Shown here: positions 8,413 through 18,003 of the stretch, piece after piece | How positions within the stretch are numbered: position 1 is the first letter of the stretch | How the letters are laid out: each line of letters starts with the position of its first letter | Assembly: GCF_020873895.1 (NCBI RefSeq) | Contig: NZ_JAHWGT010000002.1 | Span: 62,001-126,000 of the forward strand | Reading direction: 5' to 3' | Length of the DNA: 64,000 bases | From: Streptomyces sp. DH12 | GTDB taxonomy: Bacteria > Actinomycetota > Actinomycetes > Streptomycetales > Streptomycetaceae | Translations under genes and position numbers: made by a program | Notes under the pieces: model-generated | What the model was told of the DNA's origin: nothing | Database searches by the model: none | Seen by the model: the letters and a program-made list of their open reading frames with translations, nothing else

Positions 8413-11274
8413 ATGAGGGACCCTCTGCTTCGTATGCGCACTACATGGGCTGACGGTCTCGCAGCGCGGGTCTGCCACGAACTCAGACCCGAGACATGCC
8501 GTTCCGACATGCTCCCCTCGTGGGTCGCGAATGATCAGTTGACGCTTGCTGCCGTGCTGACCCGCATCGCCATGGAGGACACGATGTGTCGCTCTCCGCA
8601 GACGATCGGTGATCAGCTCCGATCGACCGGTCTTGCCCTCCCTGAGGTGCCCGGATCGGTGGTGGCCCGGGACCTCGTCATGCCTGTCCTGCGCACGGTT
8701 CGCAGGGGTGGGGCGCCGTGGGAGCGGTGGTGGGACGTGGACCGGCTCCACGCCCTGCTGATCGAGTTGTGGGCGGGACGCCGACTGTCGACACACTCAC
8801 GGGAGAAGGTCCGCGACGAGCTCACGGCGGTCTGGTGCTTCGAGGACGACCGGCTTGTCGACACACTCCTGGACAACTTGGAGGATCCCTTCGCCTTCCT
8901 GCCCCCGGATCTCCTGCAGCAGTCCGCCACCGGAACGGCAAGGGCGTGCGCGGAGCTCCTCGTCACCAGAGGCTTGATGAAGATCACCCTTCCTGGTGAC
9001 TTTCTGAGTACTAGGCCGGGGTTGGCCGACAGACCGGACCTCATGGAGGTCGCGAAGCGCTGTCACCACCGCTTCCATCTGGAAGAGACCATGCAGCGCG
9101 TCAGGGGCCTTTCGCCAGACCTCTTGACGCGTTTAGGCAGGGACCTGGACGCGTGGGATGCCCGGATGAGTCAGGTGACCTCCCACCTGACGGCACATGA
9201 ACTCGGGCTGATCACGCCCATGACGGAGGATGAACGGTACGGCGAGGAATGCCTTCGGGCGGGCCTGGGCCTGCCTCGAGTCGAACTGGATTCGGACGAC
9301 GCTTTGTTGTGGCATTCGGACTCCGTCACCGGCGACTCCTCGGTGCCCGGCTGGATGGCCGAGGAAATCATCACGTGCGGTACCCGCTTCTTCCACAGAC
9401 AGGCAGGCCCTCACCCCGTCTGGCTGGCCACAGTGGAGACGGACGCGCATATGGCGGCCGTGCGCATGTTGATGGAGCCGCCAACACGATACGGCTTCGA
9501 GGTCGAGGACTTCGGTGACGGTATGAGGCTGTGGTTCCACTTCCCCGCACTTCCGGCCGATCCCGACCCTCCGATCCGGGCCCCATACACCTACTCCCTC
9601 TCCTGGGTGGAACATGCTCTTGAACTCCTGCATCTTTCGACCGTCGGTTATGCCCGCCTCAGCGTCGTTCGGATTGTCGGCGACGGTGAGCTCAGGGCCG
9701 TGGGCAGCATCCGGCTCGGTCTGCCGAAAGAGGTGTGCGCCCAGGCCAAGGAAGCCGCGATCGCAGCGCTCCGTCGGCTAGTCGGGGACGAGACGCAGAC
9801 GATAAGGCAGAGGAGCGCCCTTGAGGGGCACGATCAGGCCGCAGAGGTCGCGTTCCAGACCTGTGAAACAGCGAAGGGCGAGGACATCCACGACGAGCTC
9901 GCCCTGGAGTCCGACGCCGCTGAGTACGAATCCTTCATGGCAGCCGCACGTCACCTGGCCTGGGTACGTTCTCGGCAGGCCGCCGGCCAACTTGACGGGA
10001 AAAGCCCCCCGGAGGGAGACGCGGAGCTGAACGCCGCTGCCGAGACCAGGCAGCGCACTCTTGAACTCCTTCGGGCGGCCACAGGGCGAGGGAACGGCAA
10101 GGCGCGATGGAGTGACCGCTCCTACAGGCCCTCTGTGGACGAACAGACAGCGTTCGTCCACCTCATTAACCGGTACGGAACTCTCCAGCTTGCGGTGTGC
10201 TGGACCCGTGCGGGCCACTCGCACTTCGATCTGGTTACGTGCGAGGAGTTTCCCCTCGTACCTCTCGCCGGTGCGGTCGATGAATGGACGCGGCAAGCAC
10301 CGGATCATCCCCAACGTGTGTGGCACGACTACCTGGAGCAGTTGGTTGCCGAGTTCGGTGGGCCGGCACAAGCCATCATCGAGACGGTCACGCCCCATGA
10401 AGTCCGTCGGTTGGTGCTCAGCCCCACGGCTCCGTTGGAGCTGCTGCCCCTTCACGCAGCTCCGCTCGACAGTGCGCGCGCCTCCACCTTGATCGATGCC
10501 TTCGATCAGGTGGTATATGCCCCCACAGCTCGACTAGTGTCCGCCATCGAGGGATCCCAGCGGCAAGCAGCCGTGGTTGAGGTGTTGGTGGTGGCACACG
10601 GAGGTGGGCACCTCCCCGGCCTCGAGCCGATCGGCGGCCCACTGTGCGAAGCCCACGTGATCGCAGGTCTTCACCACAGCGTGGAAGTTGTCACGCAGGA
10701 GGAGGCGACTCCCGCCCGCGCTCTGTTCATGATGCCCATGGCCCGGATCGTGCACGTCGCGGCACACGGCCTCACACACCCCAATCGCTGGGCTGCCGGG
10801 CTCGCTCTGCACGGCGGTTCGCTCGGAGAGGCCATGCTCACTTCCAGCGGGATCCTCGCCGACGGGGTCTTCTCCAGTGTCGACCTGGTCATCCTGAACG
10901 CTTGCAGAACGGGCACGCACGAAGGCACCGGCCGTACCGTGCAGACCTTGCGTAGCATCGAGTCCGCGTTTCTCGCCCGCGGCGCGAAAGCGGTCATTTC
11001 CACCCTGTGGGACATCACTGACCTGCAAGGTGTCATGTTCTCCGCCGTGCTCCACGCACACCTCGGTGCCGGCGCGGACTCCCACAGCGCTTACGCGAAC
11101 ACCATCCGCTACCTACGTGAGCACTGGTGGCGCGTGCCCTCTGAGGCAGGTCCGGTGTGCGCTGCCGAATCAGCCATCGACGCGATGCTTCCGAACTGGA
11201 GACACCACCTCGATCAACAGGCGCAGGAAAACCCGCTGTTTTGGGCTGCCTTCAAGATCACCGGCGTTGTCTGA
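8413..11274 (+). CDS. CHAT-domain (caspase-like) protease
   Basis: 953 aa from ATG 8413, preceded by GGGGAGG 12 nt upstream; a TTG start at 8350 is less likely. The C-terminal ~300 residues are a CHAT domain: VHVAAHG gives catalytic His785 and LNACRTG gives Cys831, followed by an AFLARGAKAVISTLWDI segment typical of the family. The N-terminal ~600 residues are helical/mixed with no motif I recognise, and no TPR array is obvious. CHAT peptidases are clan CD cysteine proteases, several of them effectors in bacterial immunity (for example TPR-CHAT with type III-E CRISPR, or gasdermin-activating proteases). The target here is unknown; no gasdermin-like gene is visible next to it. Confidence 0.88.
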   Translation: MRDPLLRMRTTWADGLAARVCHELRPETCRSDMLPSWVANDQLTLAAVLTRIAMEDTMCRSPQTIGDQLRSTGLALPEVPGSVVARDLVMPVLRTVRRGGAPWERWWDVDRLHALLIELWAGRRLSTHSREKVRDELTAVWCFEDDRLVDTLLDNLEDPFAFLPPDLLQQSATGTARACAELLVTRGLMKITLPGDFLSTRPGLADRPDLMEVAKRCHHRFHLEETMQRVRGLSPDLLTRLGRDLDAWDARMSQVTSHLTAHELGLITPMTEDERYGEECLRAGLGLPRVELDSDDALLWHSDSVTGDSSVPGWMAEEIITCGTRFFHRQAGPHPVWLATVETDAHMAAVRMLMEPPTRYGFEVEDFGDGMRLWFHFPALPADPDPPIRAPYTYSLSWVEHALELLHLSTVGYARLSVVRIVGDGELRAVGSIRLGLPKEVCAQAKEAAIAALRRLVGDETQTIRQRSALEGHDQAAEVAFQTCETAKGEDIHDELALESDAAEYESFMAAARHLAWVRSRQAAGQLDGKSPPEGDAELNAAAETRQRTLELLRAATGRGNGKARWSDRSYRPSVDEQTAFVHLINRYGTLQLAVCWTRAGHSHFDLVTCEEFPLVPLAGAVDEWTRQAPDHPQRVWHDYLEQLVAEFGGPAQAIIETVTPHEVRRLVLSPTAPLELLPLHAAPLDSARASTLIDAFDQVVYAPTARLVSAIEGSQRQAAVVEVLVVAHGGGHLPGLEPIGGPLCEAHVIAGLHHSVEVVTQEEATPARALFMMPMARIVHVAAHGLTHPNRWAAGLALHGGSLGEAMLTSSGILADGVFSSVDLVILNACRTGTHEGTGRTVQTLRSIESAFLARGAKAVISTLWDITDLQGVMFSAVLHAHLGAGADSHSAYANTIRYLREHWWRVPSEAGPVCAAESAIDAMLPNWRHHLDQQAQENPLFWAAFKITGVV

Positions 11275-11331
11275 GGCCCACAGTCCGTACGCGGCAGTGC
11301 CCACCTGAACGTCCACAGGACTACTGCCTGA

Positions 11332-12156
11332 GCCGCTGACGCGGCGGAGCCTCCCTGTCCGGACGTCGGCGAGTGCTTGCCGGACGTGTCGCTCGGCTAC
11401 CACGATCGTCCCGAGCTCACCGCCGAACGCTTCGTCCCCGACCCGGTCGACCCGTCCGCGGGCACCCTGTACCGCTCCGGGGACCTGGTGCGGGAGGTGG
11501 CGCCGGGACGGCTGGAGTACCTGGGCCGGGTCGACCGCCAGGTCAAGATCCGCGGCTTCCGCATCGAGCCGGGCGAGATCGAGGGCGCCGCGCTGGGCGT
11601 GCCCGGGGTGCGGCAGGCGGCCGTGGTCGCCGACGGCACGGGCCACGAGACGCGTCTGGTCTGCTTCCTGGTCCTGGACGGAGCTCCGGACGGCCCGGCG
11701 CCGGACGGTGACGCGCGGCGTGGGGCGGAGCGCGTGCGGTCCGCCCTCGCCGACCGGCTCCCCGCGCACATGGTGCCTGCCGTCGTCGTCGTCCTGGAGC
11801 GGTTCCCACTGACCCCCAACGGCAAGCTCGACCACGCCGAGCTGACCGCCCGCGCCGCCGAGGCCCTGCCCACCGCGGCCCGCCCCGCCCCGGCGACAGC
11901 CGCCCCCGTCACGGGCACCCCGGCCGAGAAAGCGAACCTGACGGCCGTCGTCGCGGAGGTCTGGGCGGCGGTCCTCGGCGTCCCGGCGGTCGGCCCGGAC
12001 GACGACTTCTTCGCCCTCGGCGGCGACTCGTTCCGCGCCGTCCGCGCCGTCCGCGAACTGGAGGAGCGCACCGGCCTCCAGGTGCCGATGCACCTGGTGT
12101 TCGAGGCGTCGGAGGTCACCGAGTACGCCGACGCGGTGGCGGCCCTCACCCGCTGA
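11332..12156 (+). pseudogene. NRPS fragment: C-terminal adenylation subdomain plus PCP
   Basis: The frame opens after a stop at 11329-11331. Readable homology begins near 11369 within the adenylation core, upstream of GYHDRPELTAERF. Motifs follow in order: YRSGDL (A7), GRVDRQVKIRGFRIEPGEIE (A8), NGKLD (A10) and a PCP with LGGDSF, the phosphopantetheine Ser at codon 12028. All of A1-A5, hence the substrate pocket, is missing and there is no good start codon; the TTG at 11377 is the first option. This is the 3' stump of a larger synthetase cut at the boundary with the CHAT island. The PCP itself looks intact and could still be made and used in trans with the adjacent aminotransferase. Confidence 0.8.
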
Positions 12157-12185
12157 GGCCGCCCCGCCCGCCCCCGCCACCCATT

Positions 12186-12198
12186 CCCCCCCCCCCCC
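12186..12198. repeat. Homopolymer run of 13 C
   Basis: C13 lies 15 nt before the aminotransferase ATG and directly upstream of its GAGGAG ribosome site. Such tracts slip easily during replication and are also error-prone in sequencing. Confidence 0.85.
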
Positions 12199-12213
12199 GA
12201 ACGAGGAGACATC

Positions 12214-13470
12214 ATGCAGTTGTCCACCATCGGTACGAAGATGGCCGGGCTGTCCGGTCTGCGCAGCCTCATGGAGGACGTCGCCGCGTGCACCGCCGGG
12301 GCGTCGGCGGGGGAGTGGCTCAATCTCAGCGTCGGCAACCCCGCCCTCATCCCCGAGGCGCGCGACATGTGGCGGGCCGCCCTCGCGGAGGTCCTGGAGG
12401 AGGACTTCGGCGGGACGAGCGGCAGCTACGGCGCCAGCCGGGGCAGCCACATCCTGATCGAGGCCATGGCGTCGTACTTCCACCGGACGTACGGCTGGCG
12501 GCTCGGCCCGGAGAACATCGCGGTCGGCCCGGGCAGCCAGATGGTCTGCTTCGCCGCCGCCGCGCTGTTCGCCGGGCCGTCAGCCGGGGGCACCCGCCGG
12601 GTCGTGCTGCCCATGGTCCCCGACTACACCGGCTACCAGGGGCTGTGCCTCCACGAGGGCGGCATCGTCGGTGTGCCGCCCCGCGTCGAGCGGGAGGGCG
12701 ACCGCTTCCGGTACGCCCTCGACACGGAGGCGCTGAGCCGCCGGACGGACATCGGCATGATGCTCGTCTCCAGCCCGGGCAACCCCACCGGCCGCGCGCT
12801 GGACCCGGCGGAGCTGCGCGCCCTCACCGACCTGGCCACGGAACGCAACGTGCCGCTCTTCCTCGACCAGGCGTACGGCGCCCCGTTCCCCCGCATCGGC
12901 GAGACCCACGGGGAGCCGGTACTCGACGACCACGTGGTGCACTGCTTCTCCGCGTCCAAGGCCGGACTGCCCGGAGAGCGGATCGGCTTCGCGATGGGAG
13001 CGCCCCGCCACATCGCCCCGCTCGCCTCGTTCATGTCCAACTCGGTCCTGCACGCCCCGAAGCTCGCGCAGGCGGCCCTCGCCCGCGTCCTGGCCGACGG
13101 CCGCCTCGACGGCGTGGTCCGCGACGCGATCACCCCGCACTACCAGGAGAAGCGGCGGTTCGCCGAGAAGCTCCTCGCGGAGCGGATGCCGTCGGACGTG
13201 GACTGGCGGCTCCACTCCGGCGAGGGCGGCATGTTCTGCTGGCTGTGGGTGGACCACGACTGGTTCGACGACGTCACCCTCTACACGAGGCTGAAGGAGC
13301 ATCGCGTCTTCGTCGTGCCGGGCCGCCACTTCTTCGTGGACCCGCTGGAGAACCCCGGTCTCGCCCCCCACGCGACGCGCTGCTTCCGCCTCAGCCTGAG
13401 CGCCGACGAGGCCACCCTCACCGAGGGCATAGCGCGCCTCGCCCACACCCTCACCACCCTCCGCTCCTGA
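12214..13470 (+). CDS. AvtA-like PLP aminotransferase (valine-pyruvate type)
   Basis: 418 aa; ATG preceded by GAGGAG. Fold type I aminotransferase: the N-terminal LSVGNPALIPE, SPGNPTG near the middle, FLDQAYGAPFP and the PLP Lys in FSASKAGLPGER (Lys249), then a C-terminal Arg in RCFRLSLS. The arrangement and motifs resemble E. coli AvtA (valine-pyruvate transaminase) from end to end. It would interconvert a small or branched amino acid and its 2-keto acid in the cytosol. It follows the NRPS stump by 57 nt, so it was probably part of the same former cluster, supplying or processing a building block. It looks complete. Confidence 0.85.
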   Translation: MQLSTIGTKMAGLSGLRSLMEDVAACTAGASAGEWLNLSVGNPALIPEARDMWRAALAEVLEEDFGGTSGSYGASRGSHILIEAMASYFHRTYGWRLGPENIAVGPGSQMVCFAAAALFAGPSAGGTRRVVLPMVPDYTGYQGLCLHEGGIVGVPPRVEREGDRFRYALDTEALSRRTDIGMMLVSSPGNPTGRALDPAELRALTDLATERNVPLFLDQAYGAPFPRIGETHGEPVLDDHVVHCFSASKAGLPGERIGFAMGAPRHIAPLASFMSNSVLHAPKLAQAALARVLADGRLDGVVRDAITPHYQEKRRFAEKLLAERMPSDVDWRLHSGEGGMFCWLWVDHDWFDDVTLYTRLKEHRVFVVPGRHFFVDPLENPGLAPHATRCFRLSLSADEATLTEGIARLAHTLTTLRS

Positions 13471-13488
13471 CGCACACCCCCACCCCAG

Positions 13489-13513
13489 CCCCGGACGGCG
13501 CTTCCGCCCGGGG
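13489..13513 (+). terminator. Hairpin after the aminotransferase
   Basis: Arms CCCCGGaCGG and CCGcCCGGGG around a CGCTT loop (9 pairs, one mismatch), 18 nt after the stop. A GC-rich, T-poor terminator of the kind common in Streptomyces. Confidence 0.5.
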
Positions 13514-14360
13514 TTCGACACTCGGGGGCCTGGCTGCCCCCTTCCCGCCCGAAGCGCCGAGTGATGTGTTCCGACCTCGCCTCTTGTGGGTCCCGTGGCA
13601 TGGCGATGTGTTTTCCGATGCCCCACCACATGGAGTGCGTGGCGATATTTGAGCCAGCAGTAAAGGGCCTCTGACCTGCTTCTTCTCTCATCTCCCGGAC
13701 TCCGGGCGGGTGCGGGCCGACAGGTTCCGTGGCTGCGCGACGTAGAAGTGCCCGCATGATCCGGTGAGCGCGCGTTGCCCTGCAACTTCATGTGCAGACG
13801 CGTAGTCACGAGACGGGGGAGCACGTGCGGCAGTGCTGTGGCGCCCCTTCGTCGCTGTCCTGACGGCGCCTCAGTAGGTTGGGCGGGCGGTCGACAGGAC
13901 GACGGTCGAGCGCCCGACTGAGGCGTTGCGTCTTGCTGGATGAGAGCTGTGGCATCGACGAGTGCCTGGCGGCCCTCGGGCATCGGGCCTGCGGGACGGA
14001 CGTGGATCATCACCGGTAGTGCCGGGGTCGCGGGAGATGAGGCGGAGTGCGTCGGAGCCCAGGACAACGCGTTGCCGCTGCAGACGGTCATCGGTGGCAA
14101 GCCGGTGTGGTCGACGGACAGAGGGCTGACCTTAGGGTCACCGATCGGGACGTCCCGGGCCAAAGGCGCTGGCGCGGGGCAAGAAGTCGATCACGAGGGC
14201 CGGGTGCGTCTTTCCTGATCCGGCTGGTGATCACTGGTGTCGCCGTCGAGGCGGCCCGCGCGGATGGCTCCCTCACTACGATCCGCCGTCTGCCCTTTTG
14301 GCGGGGGCACTCGGCGTGTTTGTCGACTGCATCGAGCAAGGGCCTCCCCGCAGCCCCGCG
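13514..14360. other. Intergenic, no gene recognised
   Basis: No frame in this stretch shows a recognisable domain. Somewhat lower GC around 14000-14340 and scattered short frames suggest decayed sequence, but I could not identify a transposase or other parent gene. Confidence 0.4.
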
Positions 14361-14630
14361 TCACTCAGTGCCTTGGTCTGGATCGCGGTGGGGCGAGCCG
14401 CCCGTGGTCGGGGCCGCCTGACGGAGCTTGCTGACCAGGTGATTCAGCGCGGTGTGGTTCTCGGAATTAGCAGGGAACCAAGGCCCCTTGCTGTCTTCGC
14501 TGGTGATCCACAGGTCACCTGGTTGCCGTGGGGCCAGAAAAGTGAAGTCCAGCCGTTCCCTTCAGAGCCGCCGGGTTGTGGCTCCGTGCAGGGCCAATTC
14601 GGCAGGCCGGCGATGACGGTGTAGTGCCAT
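14361..14630 (-). pseudogene. Unidentified ORF remnant with one in-frame stop
   Basis: On the minus strand a frame from an ATG at 14630 to a TGA at 14361-14363 reads as protein-like sequence (WITSEDSKGPWFPANSENHT near 14480) and is interrupted once by TGA at 14562-14564. Composition is less GC-rich than the flanking genes. I cannot name the family. It may instead be chance. Confidence 0.2.
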
Positions 14631-14738
14631 ACCGGCCGTACCAGCCACATACTCCGCGGCCGGCTTGGCCTGCAACACGCGCGGTACGGCCCCGGTCCCG
14701 CGCCGGCAAAAATTCGGTGTTCCACGGTCCCTCGGGAA

Positions 14739-15509
14739 CTACTCGCCATTATTGTTTGACTGGTTTGCGTAATCTTCGACCAGCGTGGCGATGAGCGTGC
14801 GCAGGGCGTCGGCCCGGTGCCGGTCCTCGTGTTGGGCGCGCAGGGCTTCGTCGGTGGCGCGGAGCCGGGCGAGGGCGACAGGTTCACCGTCCGTCAGGTC
14901 GTCGATCACCGGCGTCGTGATCAGGTCGAGGCACTCGGTGAGCAGGCGGCGGGTGGCGGGGGAGGGCGGCGCGGGGTCGGGGGCGGTGAACCAGGGCGTC
15001 AGGTGGCGTGCGGGGTCGGTGAGGCTCCAGCCCACCGCGGTGCCGTGCTGGACCAGGAGCGCCAGGTCGGGGGCGATGCCGATGAGGGCCTCCAGCGGCT
15101 CGTCGAGGACGTCGAGGTCGCGCAGTGCGGTCAGGACGGCGTCCCCGGGGGCGCGGCAGAGCACCGAGCACATCTCCAGCCGGAATCCCCGCGCCTGGTC
15201 CGCGCGCAGCCCGCCCGGGCGCACCGTGAGGGCGTCGGGGACGCGGGCGGAGTCCTCGGCGGAGGCGGATTCGTGAGGCAGCTGGAACTCGACGCCTACG
15301 AGGTCGCGTCGGACCGGGTCGAAACGGACTTCGTCGGGGGTGTCCCACAGCCATGCCCCGCTCCCGAACGTGTCCCGGAGGAACCGCTCCCGCTCAGCCT
15401 TGCCCAGGTAGGGGCCGACCCGCACGGAGGTCCCTTCGAAACGGGGGGCGAAGGCCAGCGGATCGTCCGTCACCGTCGCTGTCCAGCCGTCGTCGAGTGT
15501 CACCTTCAT
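14739..15509 (-). CDS. Putative immunity protein for the Rhs toxin
   Basis: 256 aa, starting 13 nt after the Rhs stop with GAGGCGG as ribosome site. The protein is acidic and soluble, with no signal peptide or membrane segment, and I do not recognise a domain. N-terminal beta-rich sequence (MKVTLDDGWTATVTDD) is followed by helical regions and a His/Asp-rich helical C-terminus. In Rhs polymorphic-toxin loci the gene directly downstream of the C-terminal toxin is normally the cognate immunity gene, so the call is from position only. It could also be an unrelated accessory protein. Confidence 0.55.
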   Translation of the reverse strand: MKVTLDDGWTATVTDDPLAFAPRFEGTSVRVGPYLGKAERERFLRDTFGSGAWLWDTPDEVRFDPVRRDLVGVEFQLPHESASAEDSARVPDALTVRPGGLRADQARGFRLEMCSVLCRAPGDAVLTALRDLDVLDEPLEALIGIAPDLALLVQHGTAVGWSLTDPARHLTPWFTAPDPAPPSPATRRLLTECLDLITTPVIDDLTDGEPVALARLRATDEALRAQHEDRHRADALRTLIATLVEDYANQSNNNGE

Positions 15510-15522
15510 GATCGAGACCGCC

Positions 15523-18003
15523 TCACTTGATCTGCACTGCCGGGGGCATGAATCCGTCCTTGCCCGGAATCCTGCCTCCTACGATGTCCTCGTGGGTGAT
15601 CGGCCTGCCGGCATCCGTGGCCTTGCCGCCGACCGCGGTCGCTCCGGACTCACCCAGCACTCCGGAGGGTCCGTACGCCGTGATGGCCTGCCCGGCTTCG
15701 GATCCGACGCCCTTGGTCACGACCACATCCTCACCCTGCCGGAAGATCAGGTTCCCGGCGCCGCCCGTCGACTGGTAGACAGCGTCCGGGTTCTTGAGGA
15801 TCTCCAAAACCCTGTCGTCACTGAAGCCGTGCATCGTTTCCCCGTGGTAGCCGGGGTGCTTGCGGAACCGGTCCTCCTGCGCCTTCTGGATGACTCCGTC
15901 CGCGGCCTTCACGGCTCGCTGCTGGGCTTTCTCCTCCTTCGTGTACTTGGGCATGAGGCCCAGCGGGTCGCATCCGGTGTACGGGTTGTCCACGTAGGTC
16001 ACCGGATGCGGCGCGGGACCGAGGCCCAGGGGGTCCGGCGAGGTGTAACGCCCGGTCTCGGGGTCGTAGTGGCGGAAGCAGTTGTAATGGAGGCCGGTCT
16101 CGGGGTCGTAGTACTGACCGGGGAAGCGGAGCGGGGTGTACGTGCTGCTGTCACGGGCCCAGGTGGTGGTGCCCCAGAGCGTGCTTCGACTGCGCCAGGC
16201 GAGGTCGCCTGACTCGTCGATCAGTTCGGTGGGGGTGCCGATCAAGTCGGTGGCGATGGCGAAGAAGCGGCGGTCGATCTCCTCCTGGCGGTCGCCGGCC
16301 GTCAGGAGGCGCTCAGTCTGGCTCAGCGGGACGACGCCCCGGTGGTCCCAGGTGAGGGCGACCGAGTGGGGGGCGTCCGGCTCGTGGCTGGTCTGCTCGC
16401 ACAGGGTGAGCCCGTCCCAGGTGAAGCGGACCTCCTCCACCACGCTCTCGCCGTCGAGCGACAGGCGCTGTTTCGCGGTGCGGCGGCCGAGCGGGTCGTA
16501 TCGGTACCGCCATCGGGTTCCGTCCGGGGTGGTGACGGAGGCGAGGCGGTTCTCCGTGTCCCACACGTAGCGCCAGGTGTCCGGCTTGCGGGACAGTCGC
16601 GTCTTCTGGCGCAGGGTGACGCGGCCGAGGGCGTCGTACTCGAAGCGGACGCCTCCGGCATGGGTGACTCGGGTGCCGTCGTAGGTGCGCGACCCGACGG
16701 CCTCCTGGCCCGGGTGCCGATCCGGCCAGGACGCCGAGGTCTGGTTGCCCGTTCGGTCATAGGCGTACCGCTCCGTCCAGCCGGGGGCGTGGACGGCCGT
16801 GACCCTGCCCAGCGGGTCCAGCTCGAAGGTACGGGTGCCCGACAGCCGGTCCGCAACGGACAGCAGGTGCCCGTCGGCCCGGTAGGCGTAGGCACGGCCG
16901 TTGACGGCCCGGTCGCCGGCGGTGACGTGCTGTTCGGCAAGCCGTCCGGCCTCGTTCCATACCGATGTCATGGTGATCGCGTCCCCGAAGACGCGGACCA
17001 GCTCGCGGCCGGCAGCGTCGTGGGTGAAGTCGATCCACCGGTCACCGGTGGTAAGCCGGGAGGGAGTGCCGTCAGAGCCGTACGCGTAGGTCGTGACGTG
17101 GCCGGTGGGAGTCGTACGGCGGACGCGGCGCCCCAGTTCGTCGTAGGAGTGGACGAGCGGGCGGCCGTCGACGAGTTCCGTTTTGACTTGGCCGCGGCGG
17201 TCGTACTGGTAGCGGAGCTGGCTCTCCGGTCCGACCGCTTCCAGGAGACGGCCCGCCGGGTCGTACGCGTAGGTCGTCACTCGGCCGTCGACGTTCTTCC
17301 GGAGCACCTGGCCGAGCTCATCGCGTTCGAACGAGATGGTGCCGCCGAGCGCGTCGATTCGCTCGACGAGCCGGCCCATGGCGTCCACACGGTAGGTGAG
17401 GGTGCGCCCGTCGAAGTCGGTTTCGGACACGATGTTGCCCACCGCGTCGTACGCGTAGGTCCAGGTCGAGCCGTGTGGATCGGTGACCCGGGTTAGGCGC
17501 AGGTCGTTGTCGTGCTGGAACTCGTAGCGGCCGCCGTCGGGTCGGACGGTGGCCAGTGGGAGGTCGAAGTGGGTGTACTCGTAGCGTGAGGTGCCACCGG
17601 AGGCATCGACGTAGGTCAGACAGTTGCCCTCGCCGTCATAGCTCCATGACTTGGTGCTGCCGTCCGGGCCGGTGCGGTAAGCGAGTTGCCCGTCCGCATT
17701 CCATCCCAACCGGGTGACACCGCCCGTCGGGTCTGTGATACGAACCGGACGGCCGAGCCCGTCCCGCTCGGTGCGGGTGATGGCGCCGGACGGGTCACTC
17801 ACCTCCACGACCAGCCCCGCCGCGTCGCACACAATCGAGGCCATGTTCCCGAGGGCATCGGTGACCCGGGTGAGGCGGCCGGCGTCGTCGTAAACGGAAT
17901 GGGTCGTCTTACCGATCGGGTCGGTTACCGCGATGCGGTTGCCGCGCTCGTCGTACGCGTAGGTCGTGCGGGCGCCGTCCGGCCCCACGACTTCCGTCGG
18001 CAA
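15523..18003 (-). CDS. Rhs-repeat toxin, C-terminal part after a frameshift
   Basis: The 826-codon frame opens with TTG in the middle of YD/Rhs repeats (for example TTYAYDERGNR), so this is not a natural gene start; it continues the product of the upstream frame. About 20 YD repeats are followed by the Rhs core end motif (YYDPETGLHYNCFRHYDPETGRY, then DPLGL at ~680), where the variable toxin tip begins. The tip (~145 aa) has HGETMHGFSDDRV, NLIFRQGEDVVV and ITAYGPSGV, a pattern like BECR-fold RNase toxins such as colicin D/CdiA-CT groups. Known: Rhs shells encapsulate and deliver such tips. Inferred: an intercellular RNase toxin paired with the downstream gene. Confidence 0.8.
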   Translation of the reverse strand: MPTEVVGPDGARTTYAYDERGNRIAVTDPIGKTTHSVYDDAGRLTRVTDALGNMASIVCDAAGLVVEVSDPSGAITRTERDGLGRPVRITDPTGGVTRLGWNADGQLAYRTGPDGSTKSWSYDGEGNCLTYVDASGGTSRYEYTHFDLPLATVRPDGGRYEFQHDNDLRLTRVTDPHGSTWTYAYDAVGNIVSETDFDGRTLTYRVDAMGRLVERIDALGGTISFERDELGQVLRKNVDGRVTTYAYDPAGRLLEAVGPESQLRYQYDRRGQVKTELVDGRPLVHSYDELGRRVRRTTPTGHVTTYAYGSDGTPSRLTTGDRWIDFTHDAAGRELVRVFGDAITMTSVWNEAGRLAEQHVTAGDRAVNGRAYAYRADGHLLSVADRLSGTRTFELDPLGRVTAVHAPGWTERYAYDRTGNQTSASWPDRHPGQEAVGSRTYDGTRVTHAGGVRFEYDALGRVTLRQKTRLSRKPDTWRYVWDTENRLASVTTPDGTRWRYRYDPLGRRTAKQRLSLDGESVVEEVRFTWDGLTLCEQTSHEPDAPHSVALTWDHRGVVPLSQTERLLTAGDRQEEIDRRFFAIATDLIGTPTELIDESGDLAWRSRSTLWGTTTWARDSSTYTPLRFPGQYYDPETGLHYNCFRHYDPETGRYTSPDPLGLGPAPHPVTYVDNPYTGCDPLGLMPKYTKEEKAQQRAVKAADGVIQKAQEDRFRKHPGYHGETMHGFSDDRVLEILKNPDAVYQSTGGAGNLIFRQGEDVVVTKGVGSEAGQAITAYGPSGVLGESGATAVGGKATDAGRPITHEDIVGGRIPGKDGFMPPAVQIK

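Noticed and set aside
12288-13652. A 454-codon frame overlapping the aminotransferase on the same strand
   Set aside because: Out-of-frame shadow; the aminotransferase has all motifs in the other frame.
13700-14340. Insertion-sequence transposase remnant
   Set aside because: No DDE motifs, terminal inverted repeats or direct repeats could be found by eye.
18003-18003. TTG at 18003 as the start of a separate Rhs gene
   Set aside because: It lies in the middle of a YD repeat that continues from the upstream frame; no ribosome site.
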